A DNA stretch of 64,000 bases from the NCBI GenBank assembly GCA_942159475.1, contig OW804097.1, forward strand, positions 55,200,986-55,264,985, read 5' to 3'. This document shows positions 1-14,200 of this stretch, in pieces (the first letter of the stretch is position 1; each line of letters opens with the position of its first letter). A model generated the notes under the pieces. That model made no database searches and was not told the origin of the DNA. It saw nothing but the letters and a program-made list of their open reading frames with translations. Made by a program: the position numbers and the translations under genes. Source of the stretch: Sthenelais limicola. Taxonomy: Eukaryota; Annelida; Polychaeta; Phyllodocida; Sigalionidae.

Positions 1-1190
1 AGAGCTGCCAGGTATTTGTTTATGCCAGAACACTGTTGTTATTACTATGAGATTTGAAATAATCTGCAAATTTGCCAAATGTGTGTGACGGTTAAGGAAA
101 GATGAGAACATTTATTCTGAGTGTGTAATCAACCAAGTTGGTGTAATCAACCAAGCTTAGATGAACCCGTGCGCCAATATTAATGATCAAGTGGACTCTT
201 AGGGCAAATAGAATAGGTGCGTTTCCAATTTACCCACCACCACCACCTAGAAAAACCTACCCAACCTAAAAAGAAATGCCTAATTGTAGTGTGTTTTTAC
301 ATTCTACGGTATTTTTTTAAAAAAAAATTCGTGAATGTTAGTGAATTGGGTACCATTCTGTCAATCATCCTGAGTAGCAAGTTCATGTGATACATTTTGA
401 GGTGTTGGTTGAGGATTGGTGTGAGGAGTGTGGACACTTATCTGGGAGGATATCTGGATGCCCATCTCTGTGTGATGTAATTCACGCCAACACTACTAAC
501 TTTGCACTTATGCAAGGACTGCTTGATTGACAACCTTCTACTATCTCTGCAGTAAATCCCTGAAGGCCAGTGTGACATCCTATTGGTTGACATTTGTTGT
601 ATTCTATTGGCTATCTTGGTTTGATTGACAAGTTGCCACTTAAGGCCACTGTATAGGTTTTGAGAGGAACCCATTTAGAGAGGACCACCCATGACTGAAT
701 CTGAGTGATCTACACCTACTACACCCTTTGGGATTTCTGGGTTTCAAGTCTTGGAGACAGACAAGCTCGGAATTGCAAAGACTAAAAGACAATTGTGTAT
801 TATTAGATTACAATATGTTGTTTGATGTCTTATGTCTAATTCCCTTGCATTGTACTTTCATGTTTATCCAACTGCCTTTGTAAACAGGGAGCATGCAACT
901 TTCCTAGTTGTTAATAAACTGAATTTTACTTCCACTCCTGTGTTCTTCTAATACAGACATTCGAGGCATTTCAGATTACAGTATGTCTGATATTCATAAT
1001 CTAGCCATTGCGCACAAATAGTTGACCATAGAAGGAAACGCACAATATATACATTAACTTAAACTGATTATAAAGTTAAACAGAAAAATAGTTCATTAAA
1101 TGATTGATTAACTTAATAAACTTATAACTTGTTTTCTTTTATACTGTAACGATCCTGAGAGATGCATATATTGCAATGTTTCTACTGAGC

Positions 1191-1250
1191 TCCGGGTAGC
1201 TCCGGGTAGCTCCGGGTAGCTCCGGGTAGCTCCGGGTAGCTCCGGGTAGC
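1191..1250 (+). repeat. Decamer tandem repeat (TCCGGGTAGC)6
   Basis: Six perfect head-to-tail copies of TCCGGGTAGC. They contain CpG and are GC-rich within AT-rich flanks. Confidence 0.97.
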
Positions 1251-1679
1251 TCTGTCACCAGCTCCAGATCCGCGCACCTCCGGGTAGTACCTCCGGACGC
1301 CACTAGGGGTCTACATTGCAACCCATGAGGATATTTGCAGTTTATATAACTTGATTAATTTATCATTAATTAACTATTCATATTATTCCATCCAGACTTT
1401 AACCATGCTACTTGTTACATATTTCTCTATTTATGTTCAAGTTTGTACTTATTTCATTGTTATATTTATTTAGTTATTCCTGTTTTGTATTGCAAACATA
1501 ATGTTACCTTTGTCAGAAATCATTTATATACCTTATGCACCTGTTCATAATTCGGGGTGAGGAGCAAGGTAGTACATAACAAAACGTTAAGACCCTTTGG
1601 AAAATGGATATTTGCAAGATTAAACGGTATCATTTATTGCCAAGTTTTGGATGATAATTAAACAGAAATAGGCAGGGAA

Positions 1680-1905
1680 AATGTCGGCGGGGAGGTCATT
1701 TGGCAGGGAGAATGTTGGGCGGGGAGATTGCCGCGGGGAGATTGTCGGCGGGGAGATTGTAGGCAGGGAAAACACCGGACACTGGGGGGGGGGGGGGGTA
1801 GGGGAAGGGAGAGCGAGGGGGAGGGGAGGGAGGGGAGGGGGAAGGGGGAGGGAGGGGAAGGAAGGGATGGGGGAAGCCGGGGACGGGGAAACGAGGGGAA
1901 GGGTT
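1680..1905 (+). repeat. G-rich tract with GGCGGGGAG motifs
   Basis: Degenerate copies of a motif like GTCGGCGGGGAGATT give way to a G run of about 14 bases and then GGGGA-type purine repeats. Many closely spaced G-tracts make it a G-quadruplex candidate on the + strand. Confidence 0.8.
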
Positions 1906-4132
1906 TGAACGTTTTCTTATTCTATACTTTTATGTACACATAAGTGGAAGGGGCCATGTGGGCCACCTTCTTGCCCAACGACATCAGAAAACTACTTTTT
2001 ATAATATTCTACCCCCTCCCCGTTTATACCCGTACTGGGGGCGGGCTATAGTGTCAATTATTGTAACGGATTTTCGATGTAATCGATGAATCTTGTCACA
2101 AACGAAACGTGTAGATGTATATATATATATGTCAATCATTGATTTTGATCTTTTCTCTCTTATCGGCAAAATCTGCCTGAAATATCAGCAAAATTGTGTA
2201 AAATCGGTGTGTTTGTCAAGATTTCACTCATTGCGCTGTAGCGATAAGGGGTGTATGTACATGAAGATTAAATCACTGATTATCTGACCAAGCATCTGCC
2301 TAGAAGACACACTTCTCTCCCATTGTTCTAGGTTGGAAGGTATTACATAATTGCTGTTGCGCAAAGGCTACTGCATGCATGGCTACTACTTGGAGAAAGG
2401 GAGGTATTTAGTGTGGAATCCACAAACTTGATCTACCTTGAGCGAAGGTGTTACTGAAATCCGTCAACGTTTCCCAATAACGGAAATTCATTGAATTAAG
2501 CTGACACAAGTCGTGTATACTTTAAAATGGCAAAAACAGTAATGGAATGCATAGATATATACATTATGAAATATTAACTACAACTGATTTCTTGTTAGCT
2601 ACCAATGGTCATATTGCCCTCGACGTTTTAAACATTACATAAAATATTTCAAGTGTGGATCGTGGAAAATCATAAGCTTGTACGATTCAATGTTTCTTGG
2701 AATACATTATAATAAACGGCATAACACTTCTAACACTTCTGACTATGAAGTTGAAGTGTTCAAGATTTAACATTTGTAATACTAAAAATATGAGCAAAAT
2801 CAGGTATTGAAGCTTGTAAATTTCAGGGGGTTGAGCTAATTCCCCCTTGAAACCCTCCCAAAGGAAGATCTGTCGTGCACCTCGCATATAAACCCAGCGC
2901 CAAGAAACAAAGCAAAATAATTGTAGATATTTATGATATAAATCATATATAAAGGGACTAAATACTCTTAGAGAATCTCTTTTGAAAAAAAATCAATATT
3001 TAATGACCCACAATTTTCACTTTTATTATTCCTTCTGGATGTTGGGAATATGGAAGCCCCATAGCAACCCCACCCCACCCCGCTGGACCCACCACTAACA
3101 ACATTAGAAGACCGTGTTTATGATTTATAGATTATGTGCTCGTTTATCTCTGCTCGTTTATCAGTATATATCTTATGGCTGGTCATGATTCCAATTGTTA
3201 TACCCACAAAAGAGTTCGCAGGCAGTTAATTGATCTCTAATTTATGACATTGCTGTTTATAAAAAGAGATACTTAACGTGAGTTATATGATCCGGGATCG
3301 GGTTTAGTTGACTTTTACAGATCATTAATCCATGAAATGTTTGACGCCTAATTATAGGTTACATCGTTAGTTAATCATATTTACACTCTTTGGTTACATA
3401 CAAACATCCTTGATAATTAATAGTATAAGAGGAATTTATTGGTGGAATTCTGCCAAATTTTAAACACTCTGAAGGGGTGGATACGGTATTTAATTGTGGA
3501 TACGGTATTTAATTATCCAAAGTACAGCTCAGGTGGTTGAACCTTTTAAATTCTATTTCCTTAGAGACTGTGTCCGTTTCGGACCGAGGGATCCTTCTTC
3601 AGGGACTACATGCGCCTCACTCAGTGAGGGAGAATATGCCATAATAACAGAACCTTCGTATCTCTCATTATTTTCTTCATTGTTAATTAATACATATCGA
3701 TACCTCACACTATCACATTGGGATGAAATATGTGCTCATTTATCACCAGTATCTATATACCAGATACTACACAAGCACCAGTCACTTATCAATTAATGTA
3801 GCTCTTCATGATTCATGAATGTTCTGGATAATATGATATTCCCTATTAGGTAAATCGGCTTTTTCATTACCAAGAAATTTTAGAGAAGACTTAGCCGAAA
3901 TGTACTTAGCTTACCATAGGCCTATATATCTTTTCGGTGAAGCTATTAAATGTTTAAAGGGAATAATCACCATTATACCGTATAGTGGGAAGAGTAGTCT
4001 TAAATAATAAAAAAGATATACTTTTATAAGTATACTGATTAGTCTTAGCTAGAAATAGCATCCATTGTGTTGTGATATAAAATCCATTCTTAGCTGTGTT
4101 TCACCATTCATCAAGAGATTTCTTTTTTCCAG

Positions 4133-4184
4133 GAGCGTCAGTCGCTGCAGACTTAGGTTTTGATATCGGTACAATTGAGTCCAG
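4133..4184 (+). CDS. PDE9A: PDE9A exon 1 of those visible (linker/coiled coil)
   Basis: A 52-nt exon between a pyrimidine-rich acceptor (tcttttttccag) and a GTAAGG donor. It reads [16 protein letters not shown] and ends with two bases of an Arg codon. These pair with the single base opening the next exon, giving [13 protein letters not shown], a continuous heptad-like helix. It resembles the FKINELKAEV segment recalled from human PDE9A. Its small size makes this the least certain exon. Confidence 0.55.
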
Positions 4185-5197
4185 GTAAGGAAACGTTTTG
4201 ATTATTCTTTTTTATATAAAAATAGTTTCTTTATTCTAGTGATTTCAGTCTAGGCTCACAACCCATCAGATCAAATAAGATCGGTATGTCAGTGTTTATT
4301 CGCCTCATGGAGCCAATTGCTTTCCTGGCCCTGGGCTAGGCCAACCATTGGAGTCCTAATAGGAGTATGCGGTCAGGAGTGAGAGGTGTCCTATGCATGG
4401 CTTTCCCTCAGTTTGGAGGGACTACTGTCGGCTCTGATCCTAGACTGATTTGGTGATACTCTCCCTTTCCCTGATCTATACACTAGTAGTAGTCATCTGT
4501 TTATCTTTTATAGTCCTTCTTGTTGTCAGAATTCTTTTATATCATCTTCATTGGGTTTTAATGTTTATGTGGGTATTAGACAGAGTGGCTGTAGTTTTGT
4601 AATCCTGAGAGAAAGTGGAGGATATTTAATGAAGAATATTTTATTTGGTGCCGTTACATTGTTTAATTATCCGCATAATAGCGGAATTCCTCTTGAGGTA
4701 AAACGGCGGCGACAAATTTTGTTGTTGCCCACTAACATCAGTTCATTTTAGTGGAGTATATATATAATAGGGCGTCTCCACTAGAGAGAAAAACGGCGCC
4801 AGTTGCGTTGTGTTTATTATGGAAAGCGGGACCCATACATAAGAAAACGGCGGCGGAAAAAAACGGCGCCAATGCTATTCCTATGGCGCTTTTTAGTTTA
4901 CGGAATTTGTTTACGGCCGTAAACAAATTCCGTCCGTACTCACAGCAACCGTGAAAATAAAATCCGGGCCTAACAAGAATTCGGGCGGCTTATTCAAGAC
5001 TAATTACGGTGGGTACAATTTTTTTCCGGACATTCCTTTCTCGGCGTCGGATAAAAAATGGCTGGGGAAAAAGGAAAATCGGCGGGTGAAAATCGGCGGG
5101 TGAAAAATCGGCGGCAGGGAAATTAAAAACGGCGGCGGGAAAATAATAACTGGCGGCGGGAAAATAGAAAATGGCGGCGGGAAAAAAACCATTCAGC

Positions 5198-5276
<79 letters not shown>

Positions 5277-8200
5277 CGAAGGTACATTTCATTTATTACC
5301 TCAACATGTTTATTTCCGAAATAATGTCTAAAATTAAGTCTGAATACTTATGCTCATAAGTCAAAAACTATTTAAACATTTTACACAATTTAAATTATAT
5401 TAAATACCCCAATATATTTACTCGACTGCCCTAACATCATATGCTTGTTGTGTTATTATTTGTGCCTCTATTTGCAATCGTTGGTAAAGTGGCTATAAAA
5501 TATACTCTATAGGATGAGATATTCGCCAAAATAATGCCTACAATTATATCCAAATACTTATGCTTATTACTCAAAAACTATTTAAGCCTTTTAAACAATT
5601 TAAATTGTATTAGATACCCCAATATATCTTTTTGACTTTCCTAATTTTATATGATTATTGCGCAATTATTTGTACCTCTATTTTCAATCGTTGATAAAGT
5701 AGCTATAAAATATACTCTATATATGGATAAGCTATTCACCGAAATAATGTCTAAAATTATGTCCGAATACTTATGCTCATTACTCAAAAACTATTTAAGC
5801 TTTTTACACAATTCAAATTGTATTAAATACCCCAACATATTTATTTGACTGTCCTAACACCATTTGATGATTGAGTCATTAATTAATGAGTCATTAATTT
5901 TACCTATATTTCCAATCGTTGCAATTAGTATTTCTCAAATTTTCAACTGTAAAGACAAGACTGCCTGTCTGTCTCTTTCTCTGTGTCTGTATGTCTGTCT
6001 AGCTGTCTCTCTCTCTACTCTGTCTTTCAATGACTCTTTCTTTCTCTCTGTGTGTCTCTGTCTCTCTCTCTCTGTCTCTTTCTTTCTCTGTCTCTCTCTT
6101 TCTATGTCTCTCTCTTTAGGGGGGGGCGCAAATGCAAAAAAACAAAACAGTTTCAGCTTCTTATAACACTAATTATAAATGTATGTAGACATGCATATGT
6201 ATGCCCTGTATATGCCCTATTTATGCCCTAAAACACCCAGGTGTTAGCTAACACTGGAGGACATACTGTAGGGGGTACTGGAGGACATACTGTAGGGGGC
6301 ACTGGAGGACATACTGTAGGGGGCACTGGAGGACATACTGTAGGGGGCACTGGAGGACATACTGTAGGGGTACTGGAGGACATACTGTAAGGGGTACTGG
6401 AGGACATACTGTAGGGGGTAATGGAGGATTACTGTAGGGGGCACTGGAGGATGTACTGTAGGGGGTACTGGAGGACATACTGTAGGGGGCACTGGAGGAC
6501 ATACTGTAGGGGTACTGGAGGACATACTGTAAGGGGTACTGGAGGACATACTGTAAGGGGTACTGGAGGACATACTGTAGGGGGTACTGGAGGACATACT
6601 GTAAGGGGTACTGGAGGACATACTGTAGGGGGTAATGGAGGATTACTGTAGGGGGCACTGGAGGATGTACTGTAGGGGGCACTGGAGGACATACTGTAGG
6701 GGGTACTGGAGGACATACTGTAGGGGGCACTGGAGGACATACTGTAGGGGGCACTGGAGGACATACTGTAGGGGTACTGGAGGACGTACTGTAAGGGTAC
6801 TGGAGGACATACTGTAAGGGGTACTGGAGGACATACTGTAGGGGGTAATGGAGGATTACTGTAGGGGGCACTGGAGGATGTACTGTAGGGGGTACTGGAG
6901 GATGTACTGTAGGGGGTATTGGAGGACATACTGTAGGGGTACTGGAGGACGTACTGTAAGGGGTACTGGAGGACATACTGTAGGGGGTACTGGAGGATGT
7001 ACTTAGGGGGTAATGGAGGATGTACTGTAGGGGGCACTGGAGGATGTACTGTAGGGGGCACTGGAGGACATACTGTAGGGGGTACTGGAGGACATACTGT
7101 AGGGGGTATTGGAGGACATACTGTAGGGGGTCCTGGAGGATGTACTGTAGTGGGTACTGGAGGACATACTGTAGGGGTACTGGAGGATGTCCTGTAGGGG
7201 GAACTGGAGGACATACTGTAGGGGGTACTGGAGGACATACTGTAGTACCTCCTCCAGTCACTTCCTCCAGTACCTCTTCCAGTTCCCTCCACCAGTACTT
7301 GACCTTCTCCAGTATTTTCTACAGCACCTCCTCCTCCAGTATCTCCTCCTCCAGAATCCCCTCCTCCAGTATCTTCTCCAGTACCTGCCTCCTATTACAG
7401 TGCCTCCTCCAGTACCTCCTATAGGATCTCCTAAAGTCTCTTCCCCAGTACCCCTCCTCCAATAGCTCCATCTCCAGTATCTCCTCCAGTACCCCATCCT
7501 CCAGTACATCCTCTAGTATCTCCTACAGTATTTTGTCCTTAAGTATATCCTCCAGTAGCCACTCCTCCAGTATCTCCTCCAGTAACCTTCCGCCTATTTC
7601 CCCCTGTACCTCCTCCTGTATGTCCCCCTGTACCTCCTCCTGTATGTCCCCCGTACCTCCTCCTGTATGTCCCCCTGTATGTCCTCCTGTACATCCCCCT
7701 TTATGTCCTCCTGTACCTCCTCCTCTACCCCTTCTATTACATTCCCCTGCACATCCTCTTTGAACCCTATAAGTAGCGTTTAAAACATGTTAAAATTGGT
7801 AGGTCTACATTAAAGATTACTTTTGAGATGAAGCAATTATTACATCATGTGATGTAGTTATGATGTAACAGGCTGTAAGCATAATGAGAGTGAAAGATGA
7901 GAAGGTTGTATGGTAGGGATATAGTGGGAAGGGTTGTATGGGCAGTTAGTATGGGTAGCAAGCCAGTATGTAAGCAAGTGTCCTACCTCAGTGGTGTCCA
8001 ATCTCCCAGTGCCAAATGAGTGAATGAATGAATGAATGATCTGACCCACCCCACACCATGATTAATGTGAAATTGATACACCCCTACACCTATACCGGTA
8101 CTCTTTGAAGTCTAGGTTCTACAGAGGCTGGACAGAGTGTAGAATCATTGCAATGTGTTCACCACCAGAAAATTATCCATATAATTATATGTATCTAGGT

Positions 8201-11200
8201 ATATGGGTCAGATATTTAGTAAAATGTAATGTACAATTGACACACATTTAGGATATTCTGCTAAATTAGGTTGAAGAATGAAGAATACCGGGTATACCTG
8301 AGTATATTTGGTATCACATTGACCTTTAGAATAACTGAGAGGAATGTGAAATTGATACACCCCTACGCCTATACCGGTACTCTTTGAAGTCTAGGTTCTA
8401 CAGAGGCTGGACAGAGTGTAGAATCATTGCAATGTGTTCACCACCAGAAAATTATCCATATAATTATATGTATCTAGGTATATGGGTCAGATATTTAGTA
8501 AAATGTAATGTACAATTGACACACATTTAGGATATTCTGCTAAATTAGGTTGAAGAATGAAGAATACCGGGTATACCTGAGTATATTTGGTATCACATTG
8601 ACCTTTAGAATAACTGAGAGAAACTTGTTGGTATATATTTACTTGAATACATTGGATTGATACAAAAACATTGTGATTTTATGTGAGAATATTGACATGT
8701 ATAAATATATAATTCATATGCTTTTTCTATTGGGGGAGGGGTTGGGGGAGGGCGCCGTTTTTTTTTTCGGCCGCCGTTTTTTTTTTCGGCCGCCGTTTTT
8801 TTTTTCGGCCGCCTTTTTTTTTCCGGCCGCCTTTTTTTTCCCGTTGCCGCTACCTTATATGCGTAAAAAAAATACGGGATTTTAAAATTCAAAATCGGTA
8901 ATGGTAAATTTTCTACAGGTTTTTTTTACGGGGACGGGACGTGAATTATTTCGGCGGAGAAAAAACGGCGGGGAAATAAATAATCCGGACGGCCGCCGCC
9001 GTTTTCTTCACTGTTATAAAGGAATGCGCTATCCCCACGCAAAAGTCAAGGTATCCCGTGGAATCTGGGATGCCAATTGTCCCGCGTAATATTTGTGGAG
9101 CTGCGATTTTACCCCCCACGTAAAACGGAGCGCCTGGAAAACGCAGTATCCACTGTGGGAAAGCACAGTAGTCATTGCGGGAAAGCGCGGTAGGCCCTGT
9201 GGGAAAGCACAGCACTTCTCATGCATAATTTACCGATATGCATGGGATTTCCCGGGAAAGGGTAGTGGTTATCGCAGGTAAGATGACGCACTTTTTACGA
9301 TCAGATGGGTGGACTTTCCCATGTTTCCCATGTTATATGTGGCGCTGTGTGGCATGTGGCTAATTCTAGAACTATTTGAGGGATTTCTGGATTTCCAATG
9401 GGTTTTTACTGTAGGTTTGTAGTTTAGCTGGGTGGGCGGGGGTTGGTGGGTGGGTGAAGTCCCTCATATTCTATTTATAGGCTTCATGGTTTCAGAAACG
9501 GGTATCTTAGATGCATATATGATGTTATAATTAATAACAAATTAGCTGAATTTCCTCATTTCAATTATGGAGTTATATTTTATGCAAGCAACGAATTAAA
9601 ATATGCTGAAAAACCATTGAGATTGGGTATAAGAATAGAAGTCAAATCTTTCATTGTGTAGTTTATAAAGATCACTTTATTTATTTAACACCAATAAAAA
9701 TCGTTCATAAATATAGATGAAATCATATGATATAAGATACACAATACAATGTAAGATGTGCCATTCGATGTATATTGCCCACACATATCTTTTGTTGTGT
9801 AGTTTATAAAGATACATCACTTTATTTATTTAACACCAATAAAAATGTTTCATAAAGATAGATGAAATCGTATGATATAAGATACATTTCTTGTATATAT
9901 ATATATATTTTTTTTTATTCCGAATTATTTGTTCATACATAGAATACTTTGCAACATCATACATATTTAATACAATAAAACAGGAATCGGGCATTAATAA
10001 TCATCTACAATGAGGTCTTCCAGACCACCCAAACAAATAAAATAAATTGTAAAAGTTGTAATGCATAGTAAAGTGTTTGTCCATAGTTCTTTCGTTAATG
10101 ATCCTCTATTGAAAGTTCATATTTATTTCCCTGACGTCGATGTTGTTTGTTGACATGTGTTGTGATGTCTGGACCTTAGTTGATGATAATGTTTTGACAA
10201 TCATATTTGGCGAGGTTCTTGTCAGCTCCCTGTGATCCATACGTGGATTAATGTACCTCCTTAGATACATTTAAAGATTATTTTCATAATTAACTACAAG
10301 TTCATATTCTTATAGTATTTTTGAAGTCATATTGTTATATTAACCACAGAGATTACTTGTACATACCTAAGGTATCTTAAACGCATTTAGAACACTCTTA
10401 TATTTCAGATTAGGTTGTACAATTCTTTTATGAAACTCCCTCAGTTGCACAGGTCATAGTTGCCGTATTCCCTGAAGAATGTCAGGACGGAAGGGCTGAC
10501 ACCTTGAGTATGCCTTTTTTCGATGATTTTGACCCTGACTCAGGGTCAATCCTCAGGAAAGTTCTGCAGAAAACCAAATGATGATATATTATAAAACTTG
10601 AATAGATGGGTTGATTCTGTTCTGATAACTTGATTTTCTTCTTTCACATAGCTAATGGATTTTAAAATATGTCATTTATACGTGTGATTAGATAACATAA
10701 TATAGAATACACAATTGTATTAATATTTAATCTCATATTTAAGAATATAGAGTATATTCAAAACAGAAAGTGCTCTTTCTCCCAGTCATCAATAATAGGT
10801 TAACAACTATAGATGTTGATAACTATAGTCAGTAAAATAACAATTACATACCTCTGGAATAGATCCAGGGTTGCTGATAGTTTGGGGTGGTACTGGCAAT
10901 TTAGGTTAAAAACCATGGCAAACATGGTTGCCAGGGCTGTTTTAAAAGTTGTAACATTAGGGTTCACAATCACGCCATCGACCCCAATCATGAACCGGAA
11001 GGCTCTGAGTGGGGATGAACCTGTATCAGAATGAAAAATATAATCATTACTATTTATAATATACTCCTAGACTAGGATAATGCATTTATGGCATTATGCA
11101 TTTATATATGTATGGGTCCCGCTTTCCATAGTTTATCCCCGGCTTATAAACGGGGCAGGCTGATAAACGGGGCCCTTTTTATAAACGGGGAAATCCGGTA

Positions 11201-14200
11201 TTTAAAAAATTGCGAAGCTTTACGGCAGCTTCTCTGGCTGTCAGGTAGAAAGCCATCCGCCAGTCTCTATATGCTAAGCAACAATTCACTTGATGAAGGG
11301 CACCTAAAGCCTGAACGTTTGTGTACTAATAACATCAACAACGCCTACTTTAATATGACCCTACATTAATCCATCATTTCAACGACCGGCCATCCCCGAT
11401 ATCACCCCGTTCTACCAGTCTCTAAACTGTTTTATTTGTGCTGTGTTGACTGACTTCCCCATCATTATGCTGACCCCAACGTGGAGGCAAACACCCGATC
11501 AGTCCAACCAGCCAAGGATTATCGTAAATACATCAGGAGCTGGCTCAGGGAGGGGAGGCAAGGGGAACAACGATTCTATAGAATCGTTGAGGGGAAGGGG
11601 AGGAGGGGGAGGGAGGAGTTGGGAGTGGAGGAAAGGGCAGGGCAGGGGACGGGAAGGGACGGGCGATGAGGGTGGGGAAGGAGCGCGGACTTAGCACTGC
11701 ACAAATGTAGTCCCTACCTGTAAAGAATACTGCGTTACTCATGTTTCGATAGAATCGTCAACAAGACCGTCACAATGATCAATAACAGGCGAAGACAAAA
11801 CAAAAGATGTATTAAGCGACATTTTATAGACATGTAATGAAAAAAGTGTCCCTGGGCTTTCTTGTAATAACAAGACAGATCTAATGAAACAAGGGTCTTA
11901 GCAGAAAATAATGAAATTAATATCCGAATTCACAGTCATCATTGGTAGATCTAAGGCTAAGCAACAGAGGCGGTATAGTTGCCTACGCCGCATGGTATTG
12001 CGCCATGTTGGTGGATCGATATATTGTGTACTTAACAATTCTTAATTGATAAAAAATTGATCCGTAAAAATTAAATGGATTAATAAATGGACTATAACCG
12101 AACCGAACCGAACTCTGGAGTTCTGACTGAGTCTGTGTTTAAGGTGTTTCGTTATGAGGTGGTTCTTCCCTGTAGTTCTCTATATACCATGGCTAGAGCC
12201 CAGTTGTGAAGCCCTTCCTCCTCATTAAACTAAACCATTATCCTTTATCCTGTTAAAGCTGCAGTCTCAGCTAATTTGATAATACAAACAAAAGATATGA
12301 TACCTTTTCCTGCGTCCTTTCCCAATATACTGAAGGTCATCTGATAAGAATCTTTAGTTATTTCCTGCATGGTCCCAGAAAATTCCAAGATTTTAAAAAT
12401 GTGTATATTGTTTACTTGTGTTTGGCGTCTCCTAGGCCTAAAGGATTGTGTTGGTAGCTTTAGCCGAGAATGTGTAGCTTTAACTTGTTTTCACGTTTAG
12501 ATCACAGACGTTCCTGGACTTCTGCTGACCCCTTACTCTCACTCAAATTATGAGGCAAGGTATCAATGTGTACTTACTCAGAACTTTTTCGTTTTGAAAC
12601 TTAGTAGATACTTAACAGTATACTTCCTCGTGAGCTAGTAGAATAACTGCAATAATGTTTTTATATCTTCTGTGAAAAGCTTGTCATAATTTCAAAATGT
12701 GTTTTTATGCGAGACCTTTTTGTATGAGCTCCACTTTAATAATTGCTGCATTGAAACAGACTAATATATGTCCCACCAAGGCAGGCTAACCGTGGAAGAC
12801 ACACTAAATCAGCATAGTAACACATCATAAAAGGGGTAGTATACTACGTATTAAGCTGGTCGGGGGGGGGGGGTGCTGACAATGAGAGCTGAATCAAGGC
12901 AGACTCATAAATGTAAGCTTGCTTTTATAATAGGGTATACCAACTATAAATGTTGAAATAAACAGCCTGATAAAACATAACATGATGTACACATGTCACC
13001 CATGTGCTAGGAAAAGACTGGCTTCTAAAGTTGGACTAGATACATCTGAGTTAAATAGGACGCAAATTATTGTATTGTTTTATATTCTATTCTACTATTG
13101 TCTAATAACCCAGTCCTGGTAGTAAGCACGCTTAAGGGAGTCCCCAAACCTCCACCTTATATCCACTTGCTACTTAGTCCTCAGTAGATTAGATATACAG
13201 CTTCTACATCATACGCTATTGTGTCCATCAAGTAATGTTTACACTCCACCTCGGTCGATGCCTTTTCCCACAAATATGTAAATATATTATTGAGGAAATA
13301 AAAGATCAGTTTTATTATTATTATTAAGAGCTGGGCTGTGGTAAACCTAATCATACTATAGTTTGGCGCTGTATTCCTTAACAGGAAAGGGGAAGGGGGA
13401 AGAGGGAAGGGGGGGAGACCTGATATTTTGGTAATTTAAGTGTCATAAACGTCAGCTACGTGATATTCAAGTGTCATAAAACGTCGGCTATGTGATATCG
13501 AGGGGAGAGGATTAAAGCCAAGACAGGAGGAACTATAACCTAAACTGGGGTGAGGGAGGCGAGCCGACCCCATGGCCCATGCAGCTGGTTTTTTATGAGG
13601 ATGTTAACTGATTAACAGAAACTAATGGTATTCCTTCTTCCACACATCGAGATCAGAGAGAAAACACCATTGTTTAATTATCCTGTCATAAACTATAACA
13701 GAAAGCATCAGATGGTGGGATACTGCTTCCAGATCTATCGGAAGACTATAGTTATTACTAGACAAAATTCTCATAGAAACATCATGTAATAGTGCACGGT
13801 AGTATACTACCCCATTCTAGGTTCACAGCCTCGAAGAGAAGTCCTAATTGCATTATAATGGCCTTTTGCGGATAGGAGCGAGAGGTTTTCCCTCAGTTTG
13901 GAGGTACTCTCTCAACTCTGAGCCTAGACTTTACCCTAGGAGATTATGACCAGTGATGGGAGCTGAGCAATATAGGAGATATTTGGTAAAATATATGGTA
14001 ACAACAAGGGTTATAGACTTGGTAGCCCATAAAACACCAAAGTGTTATCCAATAGAGATTCTGTGAGGAATGTTAACAGGAGGATAGCTTCCACAGTTTG
14101 TTGTGAGTTCTGCCAATTGACCCAACACCTCATGTAGGGGTTGAGGTCATACATACTCTACCTTTACCTCATTTGACTTAGCCTCTCTATTTATTGCCTT

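Larger units (their letters stand above)
1..4132. other. No gene recognised; upstream intron or flank
   Basis: No exon of either gene was recognised. PDE9 N-terminal exons should lie here or beyond the window. The stretch holds a decamer array (1191-1250), a G-rich tract (1680-1905) and otherwise unique AT-rich sequence. AATAAA near 911 followed by ordinary sequence was not enough to call a retroelement end. Confidence 0.5.
4818..11130. mobile_element. 6.3 kb candidate DNA transposon, 6-bp TSD GTTTAT
   Basis: Both ends carry the same 24-bp inverted terminal repeat, starting TATGGAAAGCGGGACC. The element is bounded by GTTTAT at 4812-4817 and again at 11131-11136. The interior holds no recognisable transposase. 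It contains CGGCGG-rich motif clusters, a perfect palindrome, a triplicated 210-bp unit, a 41-copy minisatellite, and 279-bp and 141-bp duplications. It shares terminus start and duplication length with 22670-24133 and 36541-37392. A chance pairing of two separate solo ends cannot be fully excluded. Confidence 0.7.

Noticed and set aside
6244..7292. Long reading frames (125-337 codons) rich in Pro/Ser/Tyr
   Set aside because: They run through the 24-bp minisatellite, whose period is a multiple of three and lacks stops. Several frames on both strands are open at once.
4818..11130. A transposase gene inside the 6.3 kb element
   Set aside because: All longer frames fall on tandem repeats, and no DDE-type motif context was seen.
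11443..11742. Three overlapping 60-80-codon frames
   Set aside because: They overlap a GGGGA-rich stretch on both strands and show no recognisable features.
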